From assembly GCA_964634895.1 (NCBI GenBank), contig CAZWJS010000006.1:1-48431 (forward strand): a stretch of DNA of 48,431 nt, written 5' to 3'. How positions within the stretch are numbered: position 1 is the stretch's first letter; each line of letters begins with the position of its first letter. This document shows, in pieces, positions 9,201 through 16,892 of the stretch. The notes beneath the pieces were generated by a model. The model did not search any database. It had not been told where the DNA came from and saw only the letters and a list, made by a program, of their open reading frames with translations. Source of the DNA: CG-Epi1 sp964634895 (GTDB lineage Archaea; Thermoplasmatota; Poseidoniia; MGIII; CG-Epi1). Made by a program: the position numbers and the translations under genes.

Positions 9201-9895
9201 ATAGAAGAGGTGGATATATTCAGAAGGCGAAGGTTGGAGGGCATAATGTTTATCTTCATACTGGAGAATATGATGATGGTACTTTAGGGGAAATTTTCAT
9301 AGATATGCATAAAGAAGGAGCAGCTTTCAAAGCCCTGACTAATTCTTTTGCTATTGCAGTAAGTTTAGGCCTTCAGCATGGAGTTCCACTGAAAGAATTT
9401 GTAGATGCCTTTGTATTCAGTCGTTTTGAACCTAATGGTCCTGTAATGGGTAATGATCGAATTAAGATGTCAACTAGTATTCTTGATTATATATTTAGAG
9501 AATTAGCAGTTAATTACTTGGGAAGAAATGACTTGTCACATGTTAAGCCTGAAGATTTGCAACCAGATATTGTCCGTAGTGAAGGCGAGGCTGAAACAGA
9601 AATGACATTAAATTCAGGTTTGACTCCAACAGGAATATCAACCGAAGGCCATGAGATCCAATTAACACTAGATGATGTTGAACCTATTCAAGCAGATATA
9701 TTGAATCAGACATCCATAATAGAGGATACATCAGTTACTACTGCATTAGTAGACAAAGATAATTCTTCGGTTACGGAAGCTGAAAAATTTGGATTTGAAG
9801 GAGATCCCTGTCCTGAATGTGGGCAGTTTACTCTTGTTTCAAATGGAAGTTGTCTGAAATGTGTTAGTTGTGGAACTACTACAGGTTGTTCGTAG
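6209..9895 (+). CDS. nrdJ: Adenosylcobalamin-dependent (class II) ribonucleoside-diphosphate reductase, large form
   Basis: A 1228-aa class II ribonucleotide reductase that makes deoxynucleotides using vitamin B12 and needs no oxygen. Visible landmarks are PHACFIQSV (about residue 200, first redox Cys), SGTGSNFSKIRGEGE, the active-site loop NPCSEYMFLDD (about residues 489-499) and APTGTIGIVMDCDTTGIEPD. The B12-binding/TSCPD-like C-terminal region starts near RRLPNRRGGYIQKA. The last 30 residues form a cysteine-rich zinc-ribbon tail (CPECGQF, CLKCVSCG, GCS) that shuttles electrons to the active site. Length and architecture match the long bacterial-type NrdJ. I see no intein and no N-terminal ATP cone. 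The start codon is TTG 6209, directly after the leader hairpin. Activity depends on made or imported cobalamin. Confidence 0.95.
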   Translation: MPAKLDGLKVERKFTKAGQNPFEKLDWSKRDVEIRNFDGTVAFSMKDVNLPVNYSQVAANVLSQKYLRKAGVPKKLRKVKEQGVPSWLQRSVPDLKAMDSLLESERYGEEVDGRQTFRRLAGTWTYWGWKYGYFNSEKDARAYYDEMCFMLAFQMVSPNSPQWFNTGLNWAYGIEGPPQGHYFVNPNNGKLEKSVNAYEHPQPHACFIQSVSDDLVSDGGIMDLWTREARLFKFGSGTGSNFSKIRGEGEPLSGGGMSSGLMSFLRIGDRAAGAIKSGGTTRRAAKMVCLDMDHPDIEAFINWKMTEEEKVAALVAGSQHLQNHGNEILAAIQAHPDEETRFNQAKNKPLAIAINSALKAYIPDNLIARVLELGEQGYNHIEIDTYDTSWEGEAYSTVSGQNSNNSVRVSNDFMQAVIGENDWNLYWRTELDSAKIEDRDPEPCKTIPANELWNTIAKAAWSCADPGLQYDTTINEWHTCSLDGPINGSNPCSEYMFLDDTACNLASLNLVKYYDQDTTQFNCEEYEHSIRLWTVALEVSVLMAQFPSVEIAQRSYDYRTLGLGYANIGSLLMRMGIPYDDNRAFAICGALTSMLGGVSYATSAEMASIKGPFPRYDNNKENMLRVIRNHRRAAYKASEEEYEGLTVKPKGIDSNYCPEYLLKSAQACWDQALSLGEKHGYRNAQSTVIAPTGTIGIVMDCDTTGIEPDFALVKFKTLAGGGMLRIINQSVPPALDRLGYDSNQVDDIIKYIVGAGRFEGSPGINVESLKKKGLTDAIIKSLESQISGFTSLNLMINPTTVGVDFCKDKLRVSESDLESWDFDLLEHLGFTQEHVTNANDYIFGKLTIEGAPHIKERDLAVFDCANRCGQYGTRSISWNAHINMMAAAQPFISGAISKTINMPHEATIDDIKQAYMDSWRGMIKANALYRDGSKLSQPLMSGNVLKVNIDEEELMSEGLMSTEKAVDVMAEALPTSDAKPLARKIVTRYIAQRRRLPNRRGGYIQKAKVGGHNVYLHTGEYDDGTLGEIFIDMHKEGAAFKALTNSFAIAVSLGLQHGVPLKEFVDAFVFSRFEPNGPVMGNDRIKMSTSILDYIFRELAVNYLGRNDLSHVKPEDLQPDIVRSEGEAETEMTLNSGLTPTGISTEGHEIQLTLDDVEPIQADILNQTSIIEDTSVTTALVDKDNSSVTEAEKFGFEGDPCPECGQFTLVSNGSCLKCVSCGTTTGCS

Positions 9896-9929
9896 GACTA
9901 ACTGAAAGCTAAATAAGCCCAAGTATAGA

Positions 9930-9939
9930 TGAGACCTCA
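9930..9939 (+). promoter_or_regulatory. Palindromic element TGAGACCTCA, copy 1
   Basis: A 10-bp element with TGAG/CTCA symmetry lies directly before the ATG at 9940 and downstream of a TATA-like TAAATAA (9910-9916). The identical 10-mer occurs at 11740-11749 in front of the next promoter. It may be an initiator or operator element; its function is unknown. Confidence 0.35.
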
Positions 9940-10680
9940 ATGGGCTTGTCAGATATGCTCTCGGAAAATTTATCAAAATTCGAGAAATACAATGCCAAAG
10001 AGATTTACCGTATCGGGAAAGAGGATAGTTTTAATTTTATAGTTACTGGACGTTTAGTATCTGGTGCAGCCGGTTTCTTTGTAATAATTATAATGCTTAT
10101 TCTAACTTTTTCATCAGCAGCGAATTCATATCAAGTTGCAGGTATTGGAGGAATCAAGGCATTTACTGCAGATGTAATTATTACCCAACAAACAGGGCCC
10201 ACGCCTTTAACTGGAGATTTGGATGAGGGTGAATCCGTTAATTTTGGACACTTAGTAGATGATGTAGATTGGGATTACCTTTCAAACCTTCGTATTTCTC
10301 ATTTTGAGGTTGTTGTTGATTGGCAGGCTAGTGGAGGTGTAGGAGCAGGTGGCGGACGTCAAGTTACTTTTGATGTTTCATCCCAAGGCAATAGTAGCAC
10401 CAAAAGTGAAAATGATGGAGGTCCTGACGGAATAATTACAATTCCGTGGCAAATTAATTCTAACATCTCATTAAACTCGGAACTTGTATCTGGTAACGCA
10501 GATACGGCTGAAGAATTTCTTTTAAGTTTTGAAGAGGAGGGTGATTGGATGGGAGGTACCTTTACCTTTACACAAGCGAGTGCAGGTTCTATAATATTCG
10601 ATGAATCTGTAGATTATGAGATTAGTTTATCTGTTTATACTTGGGAATTAGAAAATATAAGAGAGATAGCTGAAGTATGA
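9940..10680 (+). CDS. Single-pass membrane protein of unknown function
   Basis: A 246-aa protein I do not recognise. The first 47 residues are hydrophilic and probably cytosolic. A strong transmembrane helix follows (about 48-68, SGAAGFFVIIIMLILTFSSA). The remaining C-terminal part is probably outside the membrane, rich in Gly, Ser and acidic residues, and looks like a beta-sandwich (HFEVVVDWQASGG, GTFTFTQASAG). No catalytic motif is visible. The stop codon overlaps the start of taw1 by 4 nt (ATGA), so the two are translated together, though the taw1 product has no obvious link to the membrane. A TATA-like TAAATAA lies about 27 nt before the ATG, suggesting a leaderless transcript. Confidence 0.7.
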   Translation: MGLSDMLSENLSKFEKYNAKEIYRIGKEDSFNFIVTGRLVSGAAGFFVIIIMLILTFSSAANSYQVAGIGGIKAFTADVIITQQTGPTPLTGDLDEGESVNFGHLVDDVDWDYLSNLRISHFEVVVDWQASGGVGAGGGRQVTFDVSSQGNSSTKSENDGGPDGIITIPWQINSNISLNSELVSGNADTAEEFLLSFEEEGDWMGGTFTFTQASAGSIIFDESVDYEISLSVYTWELENIREIAEV

Positions 10681-11714
10681 TGGAATCAAATTCTGAGGAA
10701 GGCAATCTTCTCTTTACTGATGAATACAAGAAAGCTCTTGAAAAAGCATCATATGAAATAGTTGGCAATCATTCTGCAGTGGAAATTTGTGGTTGGACTA
10801 AGAAAGGTATGAAGGAGGACAGTGGAGGTTGCTATAAGCAAAAATTTTACGGTATCCGTTCACATCAATGTACGCAAATGACTCCAGCCGCTGTGGCCTG
10901 TGATCAAAAGTGTGTTTATTGTTGGAGAGCGAATGAGATGTTCTCAGGCCAACAGGATTTAATGGAATTTGCTAAGGACGATCCAGCAGACATAGTCCAA
11001 GGTTCCATTGAAGGTCATCTCAGAAAATTATCAGGTTTTGGTGGCAATCCTAAAATAGATTCTCAGAAATTTTTAGAATCACAAACAGTTCGACATTTTG
11101 CTATATCTCTAACTGGAGAACCCACACTTTATCAGGAGTTGCCTGGAATGTTGCGCGAATTACGTTCACGTAAAATTTCTTCTTTCTTAGTTACAAATGG
11201 GTTACATCCAGAAATGATTGAAAGATTGAGAGATGAAGATTCACTTCCTACTCAATTATATATGTCGTTGGATGCTCCTGATGAGGCAACTTGGAAGAAG
11301 ATAGATATACCCTTGGTACCAAATTTTTGGGACAAGGTAAAGGGTACTTTGAGACTGATGAATGGTCTTGAAACTAGAAAAGTACTAAGAATGACTATAG
11401 TTAAAGGGTGGAATGATTTTGACATTCCCGGCTATGCAGAATTGATAAAATTAGCAGGTGAAAGAGTAATGATTGAAGTAAAATCGTATATGCATTTAGG
11501 CCCTGCCCGTAAGCGCTTAAGTCAAGATAACATGTTATCTTATGATGAGATTCTAAATTTTTCAAATAAGTTAGCTTCTGAATTGAACTGGGAAGTAATT
11601 GATGAAGCACCCAATAGTTTGATTGCTTTGGTAGCAGAGGAAGATTGGAATGGAAGAGTAATTGATTTTGGTGACCCTCTTACGGGTCATTTGGAAGATT
11701 CCTTTAGTTGTTAA
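10677..11714 (+). CDS. taw1: tRNA 4-demethylwyosine synthase (radical SAM, TYW1-like)
   Basis: A 345-aa radical SAM enzyme that condenses pyruvate-derived carbons with N1-methylguanosine-37 of tRNA-Phe to give 4-demethylwyosine, the tricyclic base of wyosine synthesis. The radical SAM cysteines are C75, C79 and C82 (ACDQKCVYCWR). Three upstream cysteines, C38, C52 and C65, have the spacing known for the second 4Fe-4S cluster of archaeal Taw1. SLTGEPTLY is the family's SAM-binding GEP motif, and FLVTNGLHP follows. Only a few genes downstream is pheS, whose product charges the same tRNA-Phe. The start ATG overlaps the previous stop; the adjacent ATG at 10680 is an alternative. Confidence 0.93.
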   Translation: MMESNSEEGNLLFTDEYKKALEKASYEIVGNHSAVEICGWTKKGMKEDSGGCYKQKFYGIRSHQCTQMTPAAVACDQKCVYCWRANEMFSGQQDLMEFAKDDPADIVQGSIEGHLRKLSGFGGNPKIDSQKFLESQTVRHFAISLTGEPTLYQELPGMLRELRSRKISSFLVTNGLHPEMIERLRDEDSLPTQLYMSLDAPDEATWKKIDIPLVPNFWDKVKGTLRLMNGLETRKVLRMTIVKGWNDFDIPGYAELIKLAGERVMIEVKSYMHLGPARKRLSQDNMLSYDEILNFSNKLASELNWEVIDEAPNSLIALVAEEDWNGRVIDFGDPLTGHLEDSFSC

Positions 11715-11739
11715 TTCCAAAACAGGTAAATACTACCAT

Positions 11740-11749
11740 TGAGACCTCA
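11740..11749 (+). promoter_or_regulatory. Palindromic element TGAGACCTCA, copy 2
   Basis: This is identical to the element at 9930-9939. Here it sits 5 nt before the GTG start at 11755 and 8 nt after a TATA-like TAAATA (11727-11732). The spacing to TATA differs between copies (14 versus 8 nt between the elements), while both are immediately upstream of a start codon. Confidence 0.35.
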
Positions 11750-11754
11750 GTATT

Positions 11755-12519
11755 GTGGATTATATATCAGGTATTGAATCAGCATTTAGGACCTATATTG
11801 GTGATGAATCAATAGAAAAATTAGTTTCTAATATCACAGACAAACCTATGATTTTGATTGCTGGCGATCAACTTACAGGTAAATCAACTCAAGCAGAAAA
11901 ATTGGCAGAATATTTTGGAGGCGTTTTTCATTCAGTAGGTATGTTATTTCGTCAGTCAGCTCTAGATAGAGGTATTACTGTTGCTGAACAGGCTCGTTTG
12001 CTTTTAACAGAGAGAGGGATTGATGTGGAGATTGATTATAAGACATGTGAAATGATTGCAGGCCATCAGATTAGTTCTAATTTAGGTGTTATCGAAGGAC
12101 GTCAACCAGCTTATATGGGAAGTTTTATGGTTAGTTTAGGAAAGAGAGATATAGTAAGGCTATATTTTCAATGTTCAATCAGGGAACAAGCTCTTCGTTT
12201 TTTAAGGAGAGAGGTTGGTGAGGAAGCTTATGTTTTAGGCAAACTAAATATTCCTGATAAGGATTATGACAATTTGGAAGATTTAAATTCGGAGATAAAG
12301 CTGTTGAAATTGAATGGCGGAAATCAAGTAATGGATCAATTTTCAGAGAATCAGAATAGGGATCAAGACGATAGGTCTAGATATTCGGAGCTTTATGGAT
12401 TTGATTATGGCAATTTAGATGGTTATGATATTATAATGGATACTAATGACAAGGAACCTGAGGAAGTTTTTCTTGAAGTTATTGATAAATTGAAAAGCTT
12501 TGGGTTTGGAGAAGATTAA
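11755..12519 (+). CDS. P-loop kinase-like protein (adenylate/cytidylate kinase fold)
   Basis: A 254-aa protein with a Walker A motif GDQLTGKST (residues 37-45) in an AGDQLTGKSTQAEKLAEYF context. GGVFHSVGMLFRQSA follows, the arrangement of nucleoside monophosphate and cytidylate kinases and of AAA-like shikimate-kinase folds. VIEGRQPAYMG (around residue 115) resembles the second substrate-binding strand, and FLRREVGE may be a lid region. The substrate is unknown. The first 30 residues are unlike standard NMP kinases. The gene ends 20 nt inside pheS, so the two are translationally coupled. The start is GTG 11755, supported by a TATA-like box 25 nt upstream. A role in nucleotide or cofactor phosphorylation is inferred from the fold only. 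Confidence 0.72.
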   Translation: MDYISGIESAFRTYIGDESIEKLVSNITDKPMILIAGDQLTGKSTQAEKLAEYFGGVFHSVGMLFRQSALDRGITVAEQARLLLTERGIDVEIDYKTCEMIAGHQISSNLGVIEGRQPAYMGSFMVSLGKRDIVRLYFQCSIREQALRFLRREVGEEAYVLGKLNIPDKDYDNLEDLNSEIKLLKLNGGNQVMDQFSENQNRDQDDRSRYSELYGFDYGNLDGYDIIMDTNDKEPEEVFLEVIDKLKSFGFGED

Positions 12520-14005
12520 TAAAATACCCAACCTACTGGCTGCCGTGGACTTATCAAGTAATGAAATCAAATTGCTTAGGGCGTTGAAAAAAGGTCAACT
12601 TTCTCCAGGGGAGGCCTCCTTAGAATCAGGACTTGGGGATAAGGAAACAATGTCAGCAGCTTCATGGTTGCGTAGCAAGGGTCTGGTTGATATATTAGAA
12701 GAATCAAAAACTTTTTTCAGTACGAATGATGAAGGTGAGAAATATGCTGAACAAGGTCTCCCAGAACGCAGAGCAGTAGAGTGGCTGAATCAATTTGGTG
12801 AAGCTCACATTGACGAGTTGCCATTAGATGATAATGAAAAGAAAGTGGTAATAGGTTGGCTTAAAAGGAAAAATTTTGCAGATTTGGAGAAAACAGAGGA
12901 AGGTCTCAAACTCATACCAACTGATAATCTCGATGAGACTCCAGATGAACCTTTACTTGTTCTTCTGAATAGGAAACCATTAACTGAAGAAGAAATAGAT
13001 AAGGAAGGATTTTTGTTACTAAAGGGTCGTCAGTTACTTACGACTAAGGAAGAAGTATCTCGCGTTTTTGTCTTAAGTAAATCCGGAAAAGAATTTGATA
13101 TTGAAAAAATAGATGTAGATTTAATAGGAGAAGTTACACCAGAGATGTTACAAACAGGAGGTTGGAAAGATAAGAAATTTCAACGGTATAGTACTGAAAC
13201 TAATGTTGAACCCATAGATTATTCTACTTTGCATCCGTTGACTCGTTTTACAGAAGAAATACGTTCTATTTTCTTGCAGATGGGTTTCACTGAGATTGAA
13301 GGCGATTATGTTGAATCGGCGTTTTGGAATATGGATGTTTTATTTATTCCTCAGGACCATCCTGCACGTGAGCTTCAAGATACATTTTATTTATCTGAAC
13401 CAGCATCTTTCATGATAAATGATAAAGAATTGTTGGAAGAAGTTAGTAATATACATAAAAATGGAGGAGATACAGGTTCCTCAGGTTGGGGAAGTTCTTG
13501 GAGTCGTGAAACTGCACAACAGGCTCTTCTTAGGACACATACAACAGTAGGAACTATTAGATATTTGTCAGAAAATCCTGATCCTCCAGTTCGCGTTTTC
13601 AGTGTAGGGCGTGTCTTTAGAAGAGAAGCTTTAGATGCTACACATTTACCCGAATTTACACAAGTTGAAGGTATAATTGTCGAACCAGAAGCTAATTTCG
13701 GTATGTTAATCGGAGTCTTGAAAGAATTTTATAGGAGAATGGGCTTTCATGATGTTAGAGTAAGGCCGGCTTATTTCCCCTACACAGAACCTTCATTAGA
13801 GGTCGAAGTTCGTTTTGGCGATAGATGGTTAGAATTGGGGGGTGCAGGCATTTTTCGGCCTGAGGTTACAGCGCCTTTTGGGATTGATTGTCCTGTTTTA
13901 GCATGGGGTCTAGGCCTTGAAAGACTAGCAATGTTACATTTAGGGATTAAAGATATCCGAATGTTATATCAAAGTGATTTACAATGGCTTAAAGAGACAG
14001 TTTAA
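12500..14005 (+). CDS. pheS: Phenylalanyl-tRNA synthetase alpha subunit
   Basis: A 501-aa class II synthetase catalytic subunit that charges tRNA-Phe as a heterotetramer with PheT. The N-terminal winged-helix-like region (about 1-200) is of archaeal/eukaryotic length. The catalytic core contains the motif 2 region RVFSVGRVFRREALDATHL, then EFTQVEGIIVE, and the motif 3 region GLGLERLAML. PheT is not adjacent: it is encoded 6 kb away on the other strand (20295-21908). The start is uncertain. TTG 12500 gives a 20-bp overlap with the kinase-like gene, and TTG 12506 is also possible. The stop overlaps the end of the small convergent AbrB gene by 3 nt. Confidence 0.95.
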   Translation: MGLEKINKIPNLLAAVDLSSNEIKLLRALKKGQLSPGEASLESGLGDKETMSAASWLRSKGLVDILEESKTFFSTNDEGEKYAEQGLPERRAVEWLNQFGEAHIDELPLDDNEKKVVIGWLKRKNFADLEKTEEGLKLIPTDNLDETPDEPLLVLLNRKPLTEEEIDKEGFLLLKGRQLLTTKEEVSRVFVLSKSGKEFDIEKIDVDLIGEVTPEMLQTGGWKDKKFQRYSTETNVEPIDYSTLHPLTRFTEEIRSIFLQMGFTEIEGDYVESAFWNMDVLFIPQDHPARELQDTFYLSEPASFMINDKELLEEVSNIHKNGGDTGSSGWGSSWSRETAQQALLRTHTTVGTIRYLSENPDPPVRVFSVGRVFRREALDATHLPEFTQVEGIIVEPEANFGMLIGVLKEFYRRMGFHDVRVRPAYFPYTEPSLEVEVRFGDRWLELGGAGIFRPEVTAPFGIDCPVLAWGLGLERLAMLHLGIKDIRMLYQSDLQWLKETV

Positions 14006-14169
14006 GCAATACTAATACTTACTTTTTTGATTACAATATTATTTCCGTCTTTAACAAATGTAACATATGATTGCCCAGGTATTAATCCTAAGTCTTCTTC
14101 AACCCATTTAGGAAGATAAATTCTTCGGTTTATGTCATACTTTTTTACATCAGTCACTGGTTCATTCAT
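14002..14169 (-). CDS. SpoVT/AbrB-type swapped-hairpin protein, 55 aa
   Basis: A small gene on the minus strand that fills the gap between pheS and mdh. It encodes 55 residues. The core RRIYLPKWVEEDLGLIPGQ, followed by YVTFVKDGNNIVIKKV, matches the AbrB/MazE swapped-hairpin fold: a beta strand with xIxLPKxV, the GLxxGQ turn, then the long beta hairpin ending in a VIKK-like strand. Such proteins are dimeric DNA-binding regulators or antitoxins. No toxin partner is adjacent, so a stand-alone regulator is more likely. It is divergent from mdh, with 92 nt between the starts, so it could regulate mdh or itself. A TATA-like CTATATAG (14173-14180) lies only 10-15 nt before the ATG, which is closer than usual. 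Confidence 0.78.
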   Translation of the reverse strand: MNEPVTDVKKYDINRRIYLPKWVEEDLGLIPGQSYVTFVKDGNNIVIKKVSISIA

Positions 14170-14232
14170 ATGCCTATATAGTCACACACTCTAAAAGGAT
14201 TATGGGTAATTAGGGGGAACTCCTAGTGTTAG

Positions 14233-14239
14233 TTTTATG
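14233..14239 (+). promoter_or_regulatory. TATA-like box of mdh
   Basis: TTTATGA-type A/T-rich element (TTTTATGA region) centred 26 nt before the mdh ATG. This is the spacing expected for an archaeal leaderless transcript starting at the start codon. Confidence 0.4.
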
Positions 14240-14261
14240 AGCCCATGTTTGTTAGTATTAT

Positions 14262-15236
14262 ATGGAGACAGTAAGTATTGCTATAACTGGGGCCGCAGGT
14301 CAGATTGGGTATAGTTTACTTCCAAGGATTGCAGCAGGTGAAATGTTTGGTTCGGATACTAAAATCTCTTTGCATTTACTTGAGATTCCTCCTGCTTTAG
14401 ATGCTCTTGGTGGTGTTGCAATGGAACTGCAAGACTGTGCTTTCCCTCTTTTAGAAAATGTAATTGTTACATCTAATCCGGATGAAGCCTTCAGTGGTGC
14501 TAATCTTTGTTTGTTGGTAGGAAGTAAACCAAGGGGGCCTGGAATGGAACGGTCGGATTTGTTGAAAGATAATGGTAAAATATTTGTAGGTCAAGGTAAT
14601 TCTATAGCTTCCAATGCAGCCGATGATTGTCGCATAGTGGTTGTTGGGAATCCATGTAATACTAATTGCATGATTGCAGCGTCACAATCCAATCGATTTG
14701 ATTCCAATAGATTTACAGCTATGACGCGGCTTGATCAAAACAGAGCTGTATCTATGCTTGCTGTAAAAGCAGGGGTTGAGATTAGTGAAGTTTCTCGTAT
14801 GGCTATTTTTGGAAACCACAGTCCCACAATGTTCCCTGACTATTCTAATACAATAATATCAGGACAATCAGCTACAGATGTCATTGGAAATGAACAATGG
14901 TTTAAAGATGAATACATACCGGCTGTGGGGAAGAGGGGAGCTGCAATTATCAAAGCGCGCGGGCTTTCTAGTGCTGCATCAGCTGCAAATGCACTAATTA
15001 ATCATGTTCAAAGTTTGTACACAGTCAGTGATGAAATACATTCAGTAGTTGTGTGTAGTCAAGGTCAGTATGGTTTTGCAGAAGGAATCTGGGCAGGTAT
15101 GCCAGTTCGTACCGTATCTCCAGGTGATTATGAAGTAATTGATAATTATGTGCATGATGACTTTGCTAAAGAAGCGTTGGCTAAGACGAATGATGAATTA
15201 GTTTCCGAAAGAGAAATGGTTTCTGAATATCTTTAA
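14262..15236 (+). CDS. mdh: Malate dehydrogenase (NAD-type, cytosolic MDH family)
   Basis: A 324-aa lactate/malate dehydrogenase superfamily member that interconverts malate and oxaloacetate. The nucleotide-binding motif is GAAGQIGYSL (residues 10-19). Glu41 at the end of the second strand (LLEIPPALDALGG) points to NAD rather than NADP. The substrate arginines R91 and R97 lie in KPRGPGMERSDLL, R161 is in DQNRA, and the catalytic H186 is in FGNHSPTMFPDYSN. The sequence is of the type 2 bacterial/eukaryotic-cytosolic form rather than the LDH-like form common in many archaea, which suggests transfer or an ancient alternative. Its 3' end overlaps pckA by 4 nt in convergent orientation. The two enzymes are consecutive in gluconeogenesis. 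Confidence 0.95.
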   Translation: METVSIAITGAAGQIGYSLLPRIAAGEMFGSDTKISLHLLEIPPALDALGGVAMELQDCAFPLLENVIVTSNPDEAFSGANLCLLVGSKPRGPGMERSDLLKDNGKIFVGQGNSIASNAADDCRIVVVGNPCNTNCMIAASQSNRFDSNRFTAMTRLDQNRAVSMLAVKAGVEISEVSRMAIFGNHSPTMFPDYSNTIISGQSATDVIGNEQWFKDEYIPAVGKRGAAIIKARGLSSAASAANALINHVQSLYTVSDEIHSVVVCSQGQYGFAEGIWAGMPVRTVSPGDYEVIDNYVHDDFAKEALAKTNDELVSEREMVSEYL

Positions 15237-16795
15237 TCAGGTCCAGATTTGGCGTAATTACCGAAATTTTCATATTTGGTAAAATTTTTCTTAAAAAGAT
15301 TTATTAATTCATTAGCTTTTTTGTCATATTCATCCTTGTCAGTCCAAGTATTACGTGGATTTAAAATATTTGAATCTACTTCAGGAACCCTCGCAGGTAT
15401 TAAGATTTTGAAATTTGAATCTGGAATGAATTCTACATTTTCTAATTCCTCATTTAATATGGCAGTTAGCATCCTTCTGGTCACTGGTAAGTCTATTCTT
15501 TTACCAGTTCCGTAAGCCCCACCGCTCCAACCTGTATTAACAAGCCATGCTTGGGCGTTGTGTTTTTTTAATTTATATCCTAATAACTCAGCATAAGTAG
15601 TAGGATACTGGGGCATAAATGGTGCTCCAAAACAGGTTGAAAAGGTAGCTACAGGCTCTGTAATTCCTCTTTCAGTTCCTGCTACTTTTGCAGTATATCC
15701 ACTTAGGAAGTGATACATTGCCATTTCAGGCGTAAGTTTGGATATTGGAGGTAAAACTCCAAAAGCATCACATGTAAGAAAAATAACATTATTTGGATGT
15801 CCACCTTGTTCGCTTGGTTCTATGTTTTTAATATAATCTATTGGATAGGATACTCTCGTATTCTCAGTTATTGACGCATCACTATAATCAACAATTCCAT
15901 TTTCATCAGTTACTACATTTTCAAGTAATGCTCCAGGTCTTATTGCATTATAGATATCAGGTTCTTTTGCTGGATCTAGGTTAATTGTTTTTGCATAGCA
16001 TCCGCCTTCAAAATTAAAAATTCCATCATCTGACCATCCATGTTCGTCATCTCCAATTAATCTTCTATTTGGATCAGTCGAAAGTGTAGTCTTTCCAGTT
16101 CCGCTAAGTCCAAAAAATAGGGCCGAATCATTATTTTCTCCAATATTTGCTGAGCAATGCATGGGCATTACGTTTTTTAATGGCAAGTAAAAATTTAATG
16201 CAGAGAATATTGATTTTTTTATTTCACCTCCATATTCAGTTCCACCTATAATTGCCATTTTCTTTTCTAAATTCAAAACAATAAATACCTTTGAATTGAG
16301 TCCCAACTCTTTCCAATTATCTACATTAATCGATGAAGCATTAAGAATAGTAAATTCAGGCTCAAATTTTTCCAATTCACTCTTATTAGGTCTGATAAAC
16401 ATATTATGTGAGAAATGCCCTTGCCATGATTTCATTGTTATTACACGAAGTGGCAATTGGTATCTTTTATCAGCCCCAGCAAATCCATCAAAAATAAATA
16501 ATTCTTTACTTTCCATTTCTTTTTTTACAGATTTTTCCAAATATTCAAATGATTCTTTACTAATTGCTAGATTGATATCGCCCCAGTCAATTAAATTTTT
16601 ACTAGCCTTATTCTCAACAATAAATCTATCTTTTGGAGATCTGCCAGTGTATATCCCAGTATTGACTATTACAGTACCATTTTTTGATAGTCTTCCTTCT
16701 CCCCTTTTTAGTTCCTGCTCCTTCCATTCATCTTGTGAAAGGTTACAATGTATTGCTGAGGGGTTAATACCCATCTGCTTTAATTGATGAAGCAT
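15233..16795 (-). CDS. pckA: Phosphoenolpyruvate carboxykinase (ATP)
   Basis: A 520-aa enzyme that converts oxaloacetate and ATP to PEP and CO2, the entry step of gluconeogenesis. Visible landmarks are GRSPKDRF (about residues 51-58), the kinase-1a P-loop GLSGTGKTTLS (229-239), IGDDEHGWSDDGIFNFEGG with the metal-binding Asp pair, and RGITEPVATFSTCFGAPF. The ATP-using form is typical of bacteria, yeast and plants, whereas many archaea use the unrelated-length GTP form. I chose ATG 16795 rather than GTG 16807 because a TATA-like TTATAAATA on the minus strand (16817-16825) is centred 26 nt before it. Confidence 0.95.
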   Translation of the reverse strand: MLHQLKQMGINPSAIHCNLSQDEWKEQELKRGEGRLSKNGTVIVNTGIYTGRSPKDRFIVENKASKNLIDWGDINLAISKESFEYLEKSVKKEMESKELFIFDGFAGADKRYQLPLRVITMKSWQGHFSHNMFIRPNKSELEKFEPEFTILNASSINVDNWKELGLNSKVFIVLNLEKKMAIIGGTEYGGEIKKSIFSALNFYLPLKNVMPMHCSANIGENNDSALFFGLSGTGKTTLSTDPNRRLIGDDEHGWSDDGIFNFEGGCYAKTINLDPAKEPDIYNAIRPGALLENVVTDENGIVDYSDASITENTRVSYPIDYIKNIEPSEQGGHPNNVIFLTCDAFGVLPPISKLTPEMAMYHFLSGYTAKVAGTERGITEPVATFSTCFGAPFMPQYPTTYAELLGYKLKKHNAQAWLVNTGWSGGAYGTGKRIDLPVTRRMLTAILNEELENVEFIPDSNFKILIPARVPEVDSNILNPRNTWTDKDEYDKKANELINLFKKNFTKYENFGNYAKSGPD

Positions 16796-16816
16796 ATTGC
16801 GCTGCACACAAAACTG

Positions 16817-16825
16817 TATTTATAA
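16817..16825 (-). promoter_or_regulatory. TATA-like box of pckA
   Basis: Read on the minus strand this is TTATAAATA, centred 26 nt before ATG 16795. It supports that start and a leaderless transcript. Confidence 0.5.
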
Positions 16826-16892
16826 TTGAGGGATGGCATTTAGTACTCCAGTGTTTACACAGCCCGCATCCCTTAGAGATAGTTTCTTACTA

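Noticed and set aside
6209..9895. Intein in nrdJ
   Set aside because: All family regions run in order at normal spacing and no intein splice motifs are visible. The length is normal for the long NrdJ type.
14002..14169. MazE-type antitoxin
   Set aside because: The fold fits, but there is no adjacent toxin reading frame.
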